The notes under the pieces were generated by a model. It was not told the origin of the DNA, ran no database searches, and saw only the letters and a list, made by a program, of their open reading frames with translations. Source: Streptomyces chrestomyceticus JCM 4735 (lineage in GTDB: Bacteria > Actinomycetota > Actinomycetes > Streptomycetales > Streptomycetaceae). Taken from it: a stretch of DNA of 64,000 nt. Where the stretch lies: the NCBI RefSeq assembly GCF_003865135.1, contig NZ_BHZC01000001.1, positions 7,688,001 through 7,752,000 on the forward strand, written 5' to 3'. Shown here piece after piece: positions 29,552 through 39,360 of this stretch (its first letter is position 1; the number at the start of each line of letters is the position of its first letter). A program made the position numbers and the translations under genes.

Positions 29552-30766
29552 ATGGCCGACCGGGTCACGGTGATCGGGTGGGACGGTTCGCCGTTGACCG
29601 CCGCCGCCCGCTCCGCCCTCGGCGCGGCGACCCTGGTGGCCGGCGCCGCCCACCACCTCGCCCTGCCCGAAGTGCCCCCGCACGCCGAACACATCCGGCT
29701 CGGCAGCGTGGGCCTGGCCGCCCGCCGCATCGCCCAGCACCGCGGCACCGCCGTGGTGCTCGCCGACGGCGACCCCGGCTTCTTCGGTGTCGTACGGACC
29801 CTGCGAGCACCCGAGCACGGCCTGGAAGTCGAGGTGGTGCCCGCCGTCTCGTCCGTCGCGGCCGCCTTCGCCCGCGCCGGGATGCCCTGGGACGACGCCC
29901 AGATCGTCGTCGCCCACAGCCGCGACCTGCGACGGGCGGTCAACGTCTGCCGCGCACACACCAAGGTCGCGGTACTCACCGCGCCAGGCGCCGGTCCCGC
30001 CGAACTCGCCCTGCTGCTGGACGGCGTCCACCGCACCTTCGTCATCTGCGAGGAACTGGGCACCGCGCGCGAGCGGGTGACGGTCCTCACCTCCGACAAG
30101 GTTGCCGACCACGTATGGCGCGACCCCAACGTCGTCATCGTCGTCGGCGGCGCCAACGCCGCCACCCAGGGCAGCGGCTGGCTCGCGGGGCGCGACGTCG
30201 CCTACCCGTCGCCGCCGCGCGGCTGGGGGCTGCCCGCACAGGCGTACGGCGGCGTCCTGGACGAGGGGGAATCCGTCCAGTTGCGCAGCGCCCAGCTCGC
30301 CCGCCTCGGGCCCCGGCCCGGAGACCTCGTCTGGGACATCGGCGCGGGCAGCGGCGCCGCCGCCGTCGAAGCGGCGCGCTTCGGCGCCGCCATCATCGCC
30401 GTCGACGCCGACCCGGACGCCTGCGAACGCACCGCGGCGGTCGCCCGCCGGTACGGCGTCCAGCTCCAGGTCGTCCAGGGGCAGGCGCCCCAGGTGCTGG
30501 AGGACCTGCCGGAACCGGACGTCGTGCGGGTCGGCGGCGGGGGAGCGGCGGTGGTCACCGCCTGCGCGGCCCGCCGGCCCGAGCGCATCGTGACGCACGC
30601 GTCGACCCGCGACGAGGCCGAGGCGATCGGCCGCGCGCTGGCCGACGGCGGCTACGAGACCGAGTGCGCGCTGCTCCAGTCCGTCGAACTGGACACCTCC
30701 GCCTGGGTCGAGCGGGAACGCGCCGTCGTCTTCCTGCTCAGTGGCTACCGGGTTGCTCACCCGTGA
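29552..30766 (+). CDS. cobL: Precorrin-6Y C5,15-methyltransferase (decarboxylating), CbiE-CbiT fusion
   Basis: 404 aa, ATG 29552 with TCAGGAG upstream. Corrin-ring methylation at C5 and C15 with decarboxylation at C12 in adenosylcobalamin synthesis. Residues ~1-195 form the CbiE tetrapyrrole methylase (VTVIGWDGSPLTAAARSAL, VLADGDPGFFGV, VVPAVSSVAAAFARAGMPWD); residues ~210-404 form CbiT, a class-I SAM methyltransferase (GDLVWDIGAGSGAAAVEAAR). Fusion as in CobL. It precedes cobT and cobA, so this is a B12 locus; other cob genes must lie elsewhere. Confidence 0.95.
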   Translation: MADRVTVIGWDGSPLTAAARSALGAATLVAGAAHHLALPEVPPHAEHIRLGSVGLAARRIAQHRGTAVVLADGDPGFFGVVRTLRAPEHGLEVEVVPAVSSVAAAFARAGMPWDDAQIVVAHSRDLRRAVNVCRAHTKVAVLTAPGAGPAELALLLDGVHRTFVICEELGTARERVTVLTSDKVADHVWRDPNVVIVVGGANAATQGSGWLAGRDVAYPSPPRGWGLPAQAYGGVLDEGESVQLRSAQLARLGPRPGDLVWDIGAGSGAAAVEAARFGAAIIAVDADPDACERTAAVARRYGVQLQVVQGQAPQVLEDLPEPDVVRVGGGGAAVVTACAARRPERIVTHASTRDEAEAIGRALADGGYETECALLQSVELDTSAWVERERAVVFLLSGYRVAHP

Positions 30767-30986
30767 CCCGGCCCGCAACCGGCGCGGGGTAGGCTGGCGG
30801 ATCGTTGCGCCGCCGCCCCACGTTCGGTTTCGTACGCCAATATCCGGAACATGCTGTGGTTTTGGCCGTAAATGAAGCACTCAAGGGCGGACGTGCCGCG
30901 AGGCGCGCTCGCTCGTTCTAGCTACAGGGGCGGTCGGCGCGCCGCGGTGGAGCGCGTCGCACGAGCGGTTGGAAGGAGCACTACCA

Positions 30987-31007
30987 ATGGGCGAGGGGTA
31001 CGCATGA
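30987..31007 (+). other. Mini-ORF of six codons overlapping the BluB-CobT start
   Basis: ATG 30987 (MGEGYA, TGA 31005-31007) is preceded at a good distance by GGAAGGAGC, while the downstream gene's ATG 31004 overlaps its stop (ATGA) and has only GAGGGG 6-11 nt away. Translation of the big gene may be coupled to this mini-ORF. Confidence 0.35.
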
Positions 31008-34000
31008 CCGACACCGGCCAGGTCCCGGGCGAGGGACTGCCGGAGAACGCAGGCGCACAGCCCGGACAGCCGCAGCCGGCGGCCGTTCCCCCGCCTGCCG
31101 ATGCCGGCCCGACGCAGCCGCCGGGGACGCCCCAGGCGCCCGACGCGTACACCTTCCTGGACCCCGCCGACGCGGGCACCGAGGACGACGACCTGCTGCT
31201 GATGCCGGGCGCCCAGGGCGCCTGGGGCAGCGAGCAGCAGCACCACCAGCCGCAGTATCCGCAGCAGGCCCAGCCGGCGCCCCAGCAGACCGTGCCCGAG
31301 CAGGCCGGGCCGTACGACTCCGCGCCGCTCGGCGCCATGGCGTACGAGCCGGTGCCGCCGGAGGCCGGCGACCACGAGAGCGGCGGCCGCGACTCCGCCT
31401 CCGTCGACCTGGGCGGCGTACGCGTACCGCCGCCCGCCGCGCCGCAGCAGGCCCCCGCGCCGCCGCGCCGCCCCCTGCACATGGGCCCGCCGGTGCCCGA
31501 CGCGACCGGCGGAGTGGTCCGCTCGCTCGCCGACCGCGGCCCGGCCGGCACGCCGCCGAGCACCCCGGTGCGCGGCAACCCCGGTCCGCCGACGACCGGC
31601 CCCGAGTACCTGGACGTCGAGGAGGGAGCACAGCAGCCGGAAGCCCCCGCTGCCGCCCCCGCCGCACGGCAGGCGTCCGCCGCCGAGGTCTACGCGGCCT
31701 CCGGCACGTCATCGCTGCCCGGGCCGCAGCTCGGCGAGATTCCCGTGCAGATGCCGGCGCAGGTGCCCGCGCAGATGCCCGCGCAGGTTCCGTCCTGGGA
31801 CAGCGCTCCGGCGCAGGCGGCCCCGGTGGCACCGGTCGCCGCGCAGGCCGCTGCGGCGGTTCAGGCTGTTCCGGACGCGGCCGCGGTTGCCGGGGAGGCA
31901 CCGGCTGCCGATGTGGCCGAGGCTGCGGACGTGGCCGAGGCTGCGGATGTGGTCGAGGCTCCGGTTCCGGACGCCGCTCCGGTTGCAGAATCGGTCGATC
32001 GCGGTGCTGAGGAGGCTGCGGTTGCGGATGTGACGGCGGAGTCGGGCGAGGCGCAGGTCGAGGCGGCCGCAGCCGTCGCTCCGGTGGCGCAGCCGGAGGT
32101 CGCTCCGGAAGGCGCCGAGGGTATGCCGGAGGCCGCTCCGGAAGCCGCACCGGAGGAAGCCGCGCCGCAGACGGACGCCGTCGGCGGCGAGCAGGCGGCG
32201 GAGCCCGTGGTGGCGGAGGCCGTGACGGCCGAGCCCGTGGTGGCGGAGCAGCCCGTACCGGCCGGACAGCCGGTCCCGGAAGCCGCGGGTACGCAGCCGG
32301 GGGAGCCGGTCCAGGACGTGACCGACGCGGGGGTGACGACGCACGCCACGGGTTCGGCCGACGGCGCGCAGCCCGCGGAACCGGCCCAGGTGCCGCAGCC
32401 CATACAGGTCGCCGAAGAGGCACCCGCCGCCCCGGCCGCCGAGCCGGTGGAGAGCGCGGCCGAGGCTCGGGAAACCGCGGCCGGTACGGAGCCGCCCGCG
32501 GCCCCCGTGGAGGCCGAAGCCGTCCCGGCCGTACCTGAGCAGGAGCAGGCCGTGGCGGAGCAAGTACAGGCCGTACCTGAGCAGGAGCAGGCCGCTGTGC
32601 CCGTGACCGACGTACCACAGGAGGCCGCGGCCCCGGCCGGAGAGCCGCAGCCGCAGGCAGCCGACGCACCGGTGGCGGTCGCCGAGCAGCAGCAGGCCGA
32701 CGTGCCCGAGGCCGCTCCGGCCGCCGACGCGCAGGCCCCGGCCGCCGAGGCCGTGCCCACGGACGACGGGCAGGCCGCCGCCCCGGTATCCCCGGAGCAG
32801 CAGGCCCCCGAGGCCCCTGCGGAGGCGGCCCCGGCCCCCGAGCAGGCTCAGGCCACCCCGGTGGCGGAGGAAGCCCCTGCGGCCGAGGCCGTCCAGGCCG
32901 CCGAGGCCGAAGTGCCGGAGGACGCCGCCGACCGGCCGGCCCCGGAGCAGGACGCCTCCGAACTCGTCCAGCTCGGCGACGACCAGGACGGTACGGACAC
33001 GGCACCGGATCCCGAGGCCACGGCCGCCCCGATGGACGCCCCCCAGGAGCAGGCGCAGCCCACCGAGGCCCCCGCCGCGGAAGCCGGCACGGGAGCAGAC
33101 GCGGAGCCCGGCCCCGCCGCCGCCCCGGCCGTGCCCACCACTCCTCCCGCCACCGGCTACGACGACTCCGAGCGGGCCGCCGTGCACCGCGTCATGCGCG
33201 AACGCCGCGACATCCGCAACGGCTTCCGCCCCGACCCCATCCCCAACGAGGTGCTGCTGCGCGTCCTGGAGGCGGCCCACACCGCCCCCAGCGTCGGCCA
33301 CTCCCAGCCCTGGGACTTCGTCGTCATCCGCTCCCAGGAGACCCGGGAACGGATGCACCAGCTCGCCGCCGCGCAGCGCGAGGCGTACGCGAAGTCGCTG
33401 CCGAAGGCCCGCGCCAAGCAGTTCCGCGAGCTGAAGATCGAGGCCATCCTCGAAACGCCGGTCAACATCGTGGTGACCGCCGACTCGACCCGCGGCGGCC
33501 GGCACACCCTCGGCCGCCACACCCAGCCCCAGATGGCCCCGTACAGCTCCGCCCTCGCGGTGGAGAACCTGTGGCTGGCGGCCCGCGCCGAGGGCCTGGG
33601 CGTCGGCTGGGTCAGCTTCTTCGACGAGCGCGAGATGGTCCGCGAGCTGGGCCTGCCCGACCACCTGGAGGTCGTCGCGTACCTCTGCGTCGGATTCGTC
33701 GACGAGTTCCCCGACGAGCCCGAGCTGATGCAGGCCGGCTGGGCCAAGCGCCGCCCGCTGTCCTGGGTCGTCCACGAGGAGACGTACGGCCGCCGCGCCC
33801 TGCCCGGCGAGGCGCCCGCCGACCTCCTCCAGGAGACCCTCCAGGGCATCCGCCCGCTGGACGCCAAGGCGCTCGGTGAGGCGTGGGAGCGCCAGAAGCG
33901 GATGACCAAGCCCGCGGGCGCCCTCGGCATGCTGGAGATCATCTCCGCGCAGTTGTGCGGCCTGTCCCGCAAGTGCCCGCCGCCGATCCCGGAGCCGGCC

Positions 34001-34876
34001 GCCGTCGCCGTCTTCGCGGGCGACCACGGCGTGCACGCCCAGGGCGTCACCCCCTGGCCCCAGGAGGTGACCGCGCAGATGGTCGCCAACTTCCTGGGCG
34101 GCGGCGCGGTCTGCAACGCCTTCGCCAACCAGGTGGGCGCCGAGGTCTGCGTCGTGGACGTGGGCGTGGCCGCCGACCTGCCGACCACCCCGGGTCTGCT
34201 GCCGCGCAAGATCCGGCCGGGCACCGCCGACTTCACCGTCGGCCCCGCGATGAGCCACGAAGAGGTGCTGCGCGCCCTCGAAGTGGGCATCGAGACCGCC
34301 CGCGACCTGGTGGCCGCCGGGAACAAGGCGCTGATCACCGGCGAGATGGGCATCGCCAACACCACCACCTCGGCCGCCCTGATCTCCGTCTACACCGAGA
34401 CCGACCCCGCCGAGGTCACCGGCCGCGGCACCGGCATCAACGACGAGACGCACGCCCGCAAGGTCGACGTGGTCCGCCGCGGCCTGGAGCTGCACCGCCC
34501 CGACCCCGCCGACCCCATCGGCGTCCTCGCCGCGGTCGGCGGCCTGGAGCACGCGGCGATGGCCGGCTTGATCCTCGGCGGCGCCTCGCTGCGTACGCCG
34601 GTGATCCTGGACGGCGTCAGCGCCGGAGCCGCCGCCCTGGTGGCCCGCGCCATCGCCCCCGAGGCGCTGGCCGCCTGCATCGCCGGTCACCGCAGCGCCG
34701 AGCCCGGCCATGTCGCCGCGCTCAACAAGCTCGGACTGCGCCCGCTGGTCGACCTCGACCTGCGGCTCGGTGAGGGCACCGGCGCCCTGCTGGCGCTGCC
34801 CGTCGTGCAGAGCGCCGCCCGCGCCATGCACGAGGTCGCCACCTTCGACTCCGCCGGAGTCACGGAGAAGACCTGA
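31004..34876 (+). CDS. cobT: BluB-CobT fusion with long disordered N-terminus (DMB synthase / NaMN:DMB phosphoribosyltransferase)
   Basis: 1290 aa. Residues 1 to ~715 are low-complexity Pro/Ala/Glu/Gln/Val sequence with short repeats (MPAQVPAQ, DVAEAA, VPEQEQA) and no fold. Residues ~716-935 are a nitroreductase-fold BluB (RAAVHRVMRERRDIRNGFRP, HTAPSVGHSQPWDFVVIRS, MAPYSSALAVENLWLAARAE, GLGVGWVSFF), which fragments FMNH2 to 5,6-dimethylbenzimidazole. Residues ~940-1290 are CobT (VAVFAGDHGVHAQGVTPWP, ITGEMGIANTTTSAAL, GTGINDETHARKVDVVRRGL, VILDGVSAGAAALVA), which makes alpha-ribazole phosphate. The fusion would hand the base directly from maker to user. Confidence 0.93.
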   Translation: MTDTGQVPGEGLPENAGAQPGQPQPAAVPPPADAGPTQPPGTPQAPDAYTFLDPADAGTEDDDLLLMPGAQGAWGSEQQHHQPQYPQQAQPAPQQTVPEQAGPYDSAPLGAMAYEPVPPEAGDHESGGRDSASVDLGGVRVPPPAAPQQAPAPPRRPLHMGPPVPDATGGVVRSLADRGPAGTPPSTPVRGNPGPPTTGPEYLDVEEGAQQPEAPAAAPAARQASAAEVYAASGTSSLPGPQLGEIPVQMPAQVPAQMPAQVPSWDSAPAQAAPVAPVAAQAAAAVQAVPDAAAVAGEAPAADVAEAADVAEAADVVEAPVPDAAPVAESVDRGAEEAAVADVTAESGEAQVEAAAAVAPVAQPEVAPEGAEGMPEAAPEAAPEEAAPQTDAVGGEQAAEPVVAEAVTAEPVVAEQPVPAGQPVPEAAGTQPGEPVQDVTDAGVTTHATGSADGAQPAEPAQVPQPIQVAEEAPAAPAAEPVESAAEARETAAGTEPPAAPVEAEAVPAVPEQEQAVAEQVQAVPEQEQAAVPVTDVPQEAAAPAGEPQPQAADAPVAVAEQQQADVPEAAPAADAQAPAAEAVPTDDGQAAAPVSPEQQAPEAPAEAAPAPEQAQATPVAEEAPAAEAVQAAEAEVPEDAADRPAPEQDASELVQLGDDQDGTDTAPDPEATAAPMDAPQEQAQPTEAPAAEAGTGADAEPGPAAAPAVPTTPPATGYDDSERAAVHRVMRERRDIRNGFRPDPIPNEVLLRVLEAAHTAPSVGHSQPWDFVVIRSQETRERMHQLAAAQREAYAKSLPKARAKQFRELKIEAILETPVNIVVTADSTRGGRHTLGRHTQPQMAPYSSALAVENLWLAARAEGLGVGWVSFFDEREMVRELGLPDHLEVVAYLCVGFVDEFPDEPELMQAGWAKRRPLSWVVHEETYGRRALPGEAPADLLQETLQGIRPLDAKALGEAWERQKRMTKPAGALGMLEIISAQLCGLSRKCPPPIPEPAAVAVFAGDHGVHAQGVTPWPQEVTAQMVANFLGGGAVCNAFANQVGAEVCVVDVGVAADLPTTPGLLPRKIRPGTADFTVGPAMSHEEVLRALEVGIETARDLVAAGNKALITGEMGIANTTTSAALISVYTETDPAEVTGRGTGINDETHARKVDVVRRGLELHRPDPADPIGVLAAVGGLEHAAMAGLILGGASLRTPVILDGVSAGAAALVARAIAPEALAACIAGHRSAEPGHVAALNKLGLRPLVDLDLRLGEGTGALLALPVVQSAARAMHEVATFDSAGVTEKT
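31740..32594. repeat. Short internal repeats in the linker of the BluB-CobT gene
   Basis: Three 18-bp units at 31910-31927, 31928-31945 and 31946-31963 encode DVAEAA-DVAEAA-DVVEAP. A 26-bp sequence is duplicated exactly at 32527-32552 and 32569-32594 (encoding VPEQEQA twice). Around 31740-31795, M/V-P-A-Q units repeat four times. These suggest growth by slippage. Confidence 0.7.
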
Positions 34877-35092
34877 CCCCGGCCATCGGCCCTGAGCATG
34901 ACCCCCGGCCCGCAGCCACATAGGCTGTGGGCCGGGCCCGTACCCTCTCACCAGGTACGGAACCCCGGGGCCGAGCCGCCCCGCCCGCCAGCCGCTCCAG
35001 CGCCGTAGCGGCGAACGCGTCCCCGTTCCCCCGCCCGCGAGCGCTGCCCGTACCACAGCGCCCCGCGCCACCGCACAAGGAGCCCTACCGCC

Positions 35093-36313
35093 ATGGCCGA
35101 GCACGCCGAACACGCCGCCTACCCCGTCGGACTGCGCCTGTCCGGCCGCCGCGTGGTCGTCCTCGGCGGCGGCCAGGTCGCCCAGCGCCGGCTGCCCTCC
35201 CTGGTCGCCGCGGGCGCCGACGTCCTGTTGATCTCGCCGTCCGCCAAGCCGTCCGTCGAGGCGATGGCCGACACCGGCGAGATCCGCTGGGAGCGCCGCC
35301 GGTACGAGTCCGGGGACCTCGCGGACGCCTGGTACGCGCTGATCTCCACCGACGACCCCGAGGCCAACGAGGCCGCCTCCCAGGAGGCCGAGGACCGCCG
35401 GGTGTGGTGCGTCCGCTCCGACGACGCCGAGGCCGCCACCGCCTGGACCCCGGCCACCGGCCGCAGCGAGGGCGTCACCGTCGCCGTCCTCACCGGCCGC
35501 GACCCGCGCCGCTCCGCCGCCGTACGGGACGCCATCGTCGAGGGCCTGCGCGACGGCACCCTCGCCGCCCCGCACCACCGTGCCCGCGCCACCGGTGTCG
35601 CCCTGGTCGGCGGCGGCCCCGGCGACCCCGACCTGATCACCGTGCGCGGCCGCCGGCTGCTCGCCGAGGCCGACGTGGTCATCGCCGACCGGCTCGGCCC
35701 GCGCGACCTGCTCGCCGAACTCCCGCCGCACGTCGAGGTCATCGACGCCGCGAAGATCCCGTACGGCCGGTTCATGGCCCAGGAGGCCATCAACAACGCC
35801 CTGATAGAGCACGCCCGCGCCGGGAAGGCCGTGGTCCGCCTCAAGGGCGGCGACCCGTACGTCTTCGGCCGCGGCATGGAGGAGCTCCAGGCCCTCGCCG
35901 AGGCCGGCATCCCCTGCACCGTCGTCCCCGGCATCTCCAGCTCCATCAGCGTGCCCTCCGCCGCCGGCATCCCCGTCACCCACCGCGGTGTCGCCCAGGA
36001 GTTCACCGTCGTCAGCGGCCATGTCGCGCCCGACGACGAGCGCTCCACCGTCGACTGGTCCGCCTTGGCCCGCCTGCGCGGCACCGTCGTCGTCCTCATG
36101 GGCGTCGAGAACAGCGGCGCCATCGCCGCCACGCTCATCGCCCACGGACGCGGCGCCGACACCCCCGTCGCCGTCGTCCAGGAAGGCACCACCGCGGCCC
36201 AGCGCCGGGTGGACGCCACCCTCGGCACCCTCGGCGAGACGGTACGGGCCGAAGGCGTCCGCCCGCCGGCCGTCATCGTCATCGGCGACGTCGTCGCCGT
36301 GAACCCCGCCTGA
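35093..36313 (+). CDS. cobA: Bifunctional siroheme-type uroporphyrinogen-III C-methyltransferase (CysG-like)
   Basis: 406 aa, ATG after AAGGAG. Residues ~10-150: precorrin-2 dehydrogenase/ferrochelatase-like Rossmann domain (RRVVVLGGGQVAQRRLPSLV, YALISTDDPEANEAASQEAE). Residues ~165-406: SUMT methylase (VALVGGGPGDPDLITVRGRR, VIADRLGPRDLLAEL, VVRLKGGDPYVFGRGMEELQ, VPGISSSISVPSAAGIPVTH). It methylates uroporphyrinogen III at C2 and C7 to precorrin-2, feeding B12 and siroheme. The N-terminal domain suggests a siroheme branch too. It follows cobT by 216 nt. Confidence 0.95.
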   Translation: MAEHAEHAAYPVGLRLSGRRVVVLGGGQVAQRRLPSLVAAGADVLLISPSAKPSVEAMADTGEIRWERRRYESGDLADAWYALISTDDPEANEAASQEAEDRRVWCVRSDDAEAATAWTPATGRSEGVTVAVLTGRDPRRSAAVRDAIVEGLRDGTLAAPHHRARATGVALVGGGPGDPDLITVRGRRLLAEADVVIADRLGPRDLLAELPPHVEVIDAAKIPYGRFMAQEAINNALIEHARAGKAVVRLKGGDPYVFGRGMEELQALAEAGIPCTVVPGISSSISVPSAAGIPVTHRGVAQEFTVVSGHVAPDDERSTVDWSALARLRGTVVVLMGVENSGAIAATLIAHGRGADTPVAVVQEGTTAAQRRVDATLGTLGETVRAEGVRPPAVIVIGDVVAVNPA

Positions 36314-36374
36314 CCCGTCTCCAGCTCCCCCTGGCCGGCCTCTTCCGGCCCACCACCGACAAGGCACCCACCCC

Positions 36375-37217
36375 GTGGCTGACATCATCACCGTCGACGA
36401 CCCGGACGACCCGAGGCTCAGCGACTACACCGGTCTGACCGACGTCGAACTGCGCCGCCGCCGCGAACCGGCCGAGGGCCTGTTCATCGCGGAGGGCGAG
36501 AAGGTCATCCGGCGCGCCGAGCACGCCGGTTACGCGATGCGCTCGATGCTGCTGTCCGCCAAGTGGGTCGACGTCATGCGCGACGTCATCGACGAGGTCC
36601 AGGCCCCCGTGTACGTGGTCAGCCCGGCCCTCGCCGAACGCGTGACGGGCTACCACGTCCACCGCGGCGCCCTGGCGTCCATGGCCCGCAAGCCCCTGCC
36701 CACGGCCGCCGAACTCCTGGCCCGTCCCGGCACCCGCCGGATCGCGGTCATGGAAGCCGTGAACGACCACACCAATATCGGCGCGATCTTCCGCAGCGCC
36801 GCCGCCCTCGGCATGGACGCCGTCCTGCTCTCCCCGGACTGCGCCGACCCGCTCTACCGGCGCTCGGTGAAGGTCTCCATGGGCGCGGTCTTCGCCGTCC
36901 CGTACGCCCGCCTGGAGAACTGGCCCCGCGACCTCGAAACGGTCCGCGCGGCAGGCTTCCCCCTCCTGGCCCTCACCCCGGACGCCACGGCCGTCCCCCT
37001 GGACGAGGTGGCGCCCCACCGCCTGGACCGCGCGGCCCTGCTGCTCGGCGCCGAAGGCGACGGCCTCACTCCGCAGGCCCTGCGGGCCGCCGACACCTGG
37101 GTCCGCATCCCGATGGCCCACGACGTCGACTCCCTCAATGTGGGGGCGGCGGCAGCGGTGGCGTTCTACGCGGTGACGGCGGGGCGAGGGGAAACGGGCG
37201 GCTCGCCCACCCGTTAG
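36375..37217 (+). CDS. TrmH/SpoU-family RNA 2'-O-methyltransferase
   Basis: 280 aa, GTG start. N-terminal substrate-binding domain (RRRREPAEGLFIAEGEKVIRRAEHAG) and C-terminal SPOUT knot with the three motifs: VMEAVNDHTNIGAIFRSAAALG (motif 1, N and R), ALLLGAEGDGLTPQAL (motif 2) and VRIPMAHDVDSLNVGAAAAVAFY (motif 3). Full length. The rRNA or tRNA target is not predictable. It converges on the kinase gene with only 6 nt between the stop codons and no terminator. Confidence 0.9.
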   Translation: MADIITVDDPDDPRLSDYTGLTDVELRRRREPAEGLFIAEGEKVIRRAEHAGYAMRSMLLSAKWVDVMRDVIDEVQAPVYVVSPALAERVTGYHVHRGALASMARKPLPTAAELLARPGTRRIAVMEAVNDHTNIGAIFRSAAALGMDAVLLSPDCADPLYRRSVKVSMGAVFAVPYARLENWPRDLETVRAAGFPLLALTPDATAVPLDEVAPHRLDRAALLLGAEGDGLTPQALRAADTWVRIPMAHDVDSLNVGAAAAVAFYAVTAGRGETGGSPTR

Positions 37218-37223
37218 GCGAGG

Positions 37224-38701
37224 TCAACCCCGCCAGGGCTCCGCCGACGGCTCCACGGCCGAGGACGTGACCACGGACCGCTCGGCGCCCATGCCCCGGG
37301 CCGGGCCCTGACACCCCTGGGCCGCCGCGATCCCCAACGCGACCAGCAACGTCACCGTGATGAACACGATGATCCGCTGCCGCAGCAACCGCCGGTCGGG
37401 CCCTGGCCTGCGTCCGCCGGGCGAGGTCCGCGCCCCCGTGCGGGGCGCCCGCGCCGGACGAGAACCGTTACGTCCAGAGGTACGTGCACCCGGTACGGAC
37501 GGCCGCCTGCCGCCACGGGACTTCGGCGCGGCATCTCCCGGAGGCCCCGCCGGAGCGGCCCCGGGGCCGACTGAGGGCGGCCGGGCGCGCTCCCGCGCCC
37601 CGGCACACCGCCGCGCGGCGCCTGCGGACGCGGCGTGGGCGTGCCGGCCGGCCGCCGCTCCGTCCGCTGCCGCGCGTACTCCTCCGCGCGCTTCCCCGTC
37701 GGCCGGTCCGCCTGCGGCCGTACGGGCCTGGACCTGGCCGGAGTGCTCCGCTCGGACGCGGCCCCCCGGTCCGGGGACGCACCACGCTCGGACGACGGCC
37801 CGCGGCCGGCCCGACCGCGCCCGGCCCCGCCGGGCAGCGCCTCGCCGCCGGGCCCGCCCGGCGACGACAGCCCCTGCGCCTCCCGCGCGGCGATCTCCTT
37901 CAGCCGCAGCGACAGCGACAGCGTGGAGGGCCGGTCCGCAGGGTCCTTGGCCAGACAGGCCGCCAGCAGCGGCGCCAGCGCGTCCGGCACTCCGCCCAGG
38001 TGCGCCTCCTCGTGGACGACGCGGTAGAGCATGACCTCCGAACTGCCCTGGCCGAAGGGAGAGTCCGCCGTGCAGGCGTACGCGAGTGTGGCGCCGAGCG
38101 CGAAGATGTCCGTCGCCGGGGTCACCGCGGCGCCCCGCACCTGCTCCGGCGCGAGGAAGCCGGGCGAGCCGACCGCCGTACCGACGTGGGTGAGCGTGCT
38201 CGCGCCGGTGGCCCACGCGATGCCGAAGTCGATGATGCGCGGGCCCTTGGGGGACAGCAGGATGTTGGACGGCTTCAGGTCGCGGTGGACCACGCCCGCG
38301 TCGTGCACCGCCAGCAGGCCCTCGGAGAGCGCGGCGCCGATCGAGGCGACCTGCGCCGGGTACAGCGGCCCCTCGTCGTTGACCTTGTCGTGCAGCGAGG
38401 GCCCGGGGACGTACTGCGTGGCGAACCACGGCCGGTCCGCGTCGAGGTCGGCGGCCACCAGCCGCGCCGTACAGCCGCCGCGGATCCGCCGCGCGGCCGA
38501 CACCTCACGGGCGAACCGGGACCGGAATTCCTGGTCCTCGGCCAGGTCCGGCCGGATGACCTTCAGGGCCACCCGCTGTCCGCGCTTGTCGGAGCCGAGA
38601 TAAACCACACCCATCCCGCCCGCGCCGAGCCGCCGGTGCAGCCGGTACGAACCGACGACACGCGGGTCCTCGCGCCGGAGCCGCATCATCGCCATGTCCA
38701 T
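37224..38701 (-). pseudogene. Membrane Ser/Thr protein kinase (one-base frameshift in linker)
   Basis: From ATG 38701 (MDMAMMRLRREDPRVVGSYR): Hanks kinase domain with G-loop LGAGGMGVVY (25-34), VALKVIRPD, catalytic HRDLKPSNILL, DFG (IIDFGIAW) and APE (FLAPEQVRG). After a Gly/Arg/Pro/Ser linker, the kinase frame would end in junk, while the -1 frame yields RRLLRQRIIVFITVTLLVALGIAAA, a TM helix, and a short outside tail ending EPSAEPWRG (stop 37224-37226). One missing base near 37583 (plus-strand CCGGGCG) explains both; repaired length 492 aa. No PASTA repeats, so the signal sensed is unknown. Confidence 0.88.
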
Positions 38702-38898
38702 CCCCGCTGCCCGGTCCCGTCTGACGTGGCACAGCTTACGGATTGACGGCTCGCTGTGCTGATAGGCCGCGCATGAGTCGGCGGCCGGATTGTCAGTGCC
38801 GGGTGGGATTCTGAAAGAGCGGCAGGAATCCGGGCGCGGCGCGGCCCGGCCGCCTGCGCGTGCTCCCAATGATCCGTTGCGGAAGGGGGATTGGCGCG

Positions 38899-39159
38899 GT
38901 GAAGGGTGACCGAGTCGAGATCGTCGTGGACGCCGGGGACACGACCCGGACGTACGAAGTGGTGGCGAGCAGAGCGGGCCGCAGGGTGGAGACGGCGGTG
39001 CGCAGGGGAGTGGTGGAAGTGAGCGAAGTCACCCGCAGCGGCTCGGTGGTGCGGACGGCCCGGTTCATGGCCAGCCGGGTGCTGGCCCTGGTCGAGCATC
39101 CCGTTCCGCGGGCCGAGGAGTCCGAGACGGCCGCCGGGCGGGCGTCCCCTCCGGGATGA
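38899..39159 (+). CDS. Small hypothetical protein, beta-rich
   Basis: 86 aa, GTG 38899 placed 9 nt after GGAAGGGGG. Sequence KGDRVEIVVDAGDTTRTYEV VASRAGRRVETAVRRGVVEV, then RTARFMASRVLALVEHPV: alternating hydrophobic/charged residues suggest beta strands followed by one helix. Divergent from the kinase gene (197 nt apart). I do not recognise a domain. Confidence 0.65.
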   Translation: MKGDRVEIVVDAGDTTRTYEVVASRAGRRVETAVRRGVVEVSEVTRSGSVVRTARFMASRVLALVEHPVPRAEESETAAGRASPPG

Positions 39160-39360
39160 CCCGGGGTTCCGGGGCGATGTCTCCACCCAGGGGAGTACGC
39201 GGCGCGGCGCACCGTCATCCTCCCGTAGGCCGTCCAAGCGGTACGACGGCATGACGCCCGGGGCCCGCCGGTTCCCTAATGTGGGGTGCAAGCGGCGGGC
39301 GAACGCACTCGTCCCCCGAGGTCAGACGCCCGCCGCCCCAATTCGACGGGGAGCGGGACG

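Noticed and set aside
31709..36391. Very long minus-strand open frame (about 1560 codons), Gly-rich in parts
   Set aside because: It is antisense to the BluB-CobT and cobA genes. Long reverse frames are expected in GC-rich genes with strong third-position bias; no domain, RBS or sensible composition.
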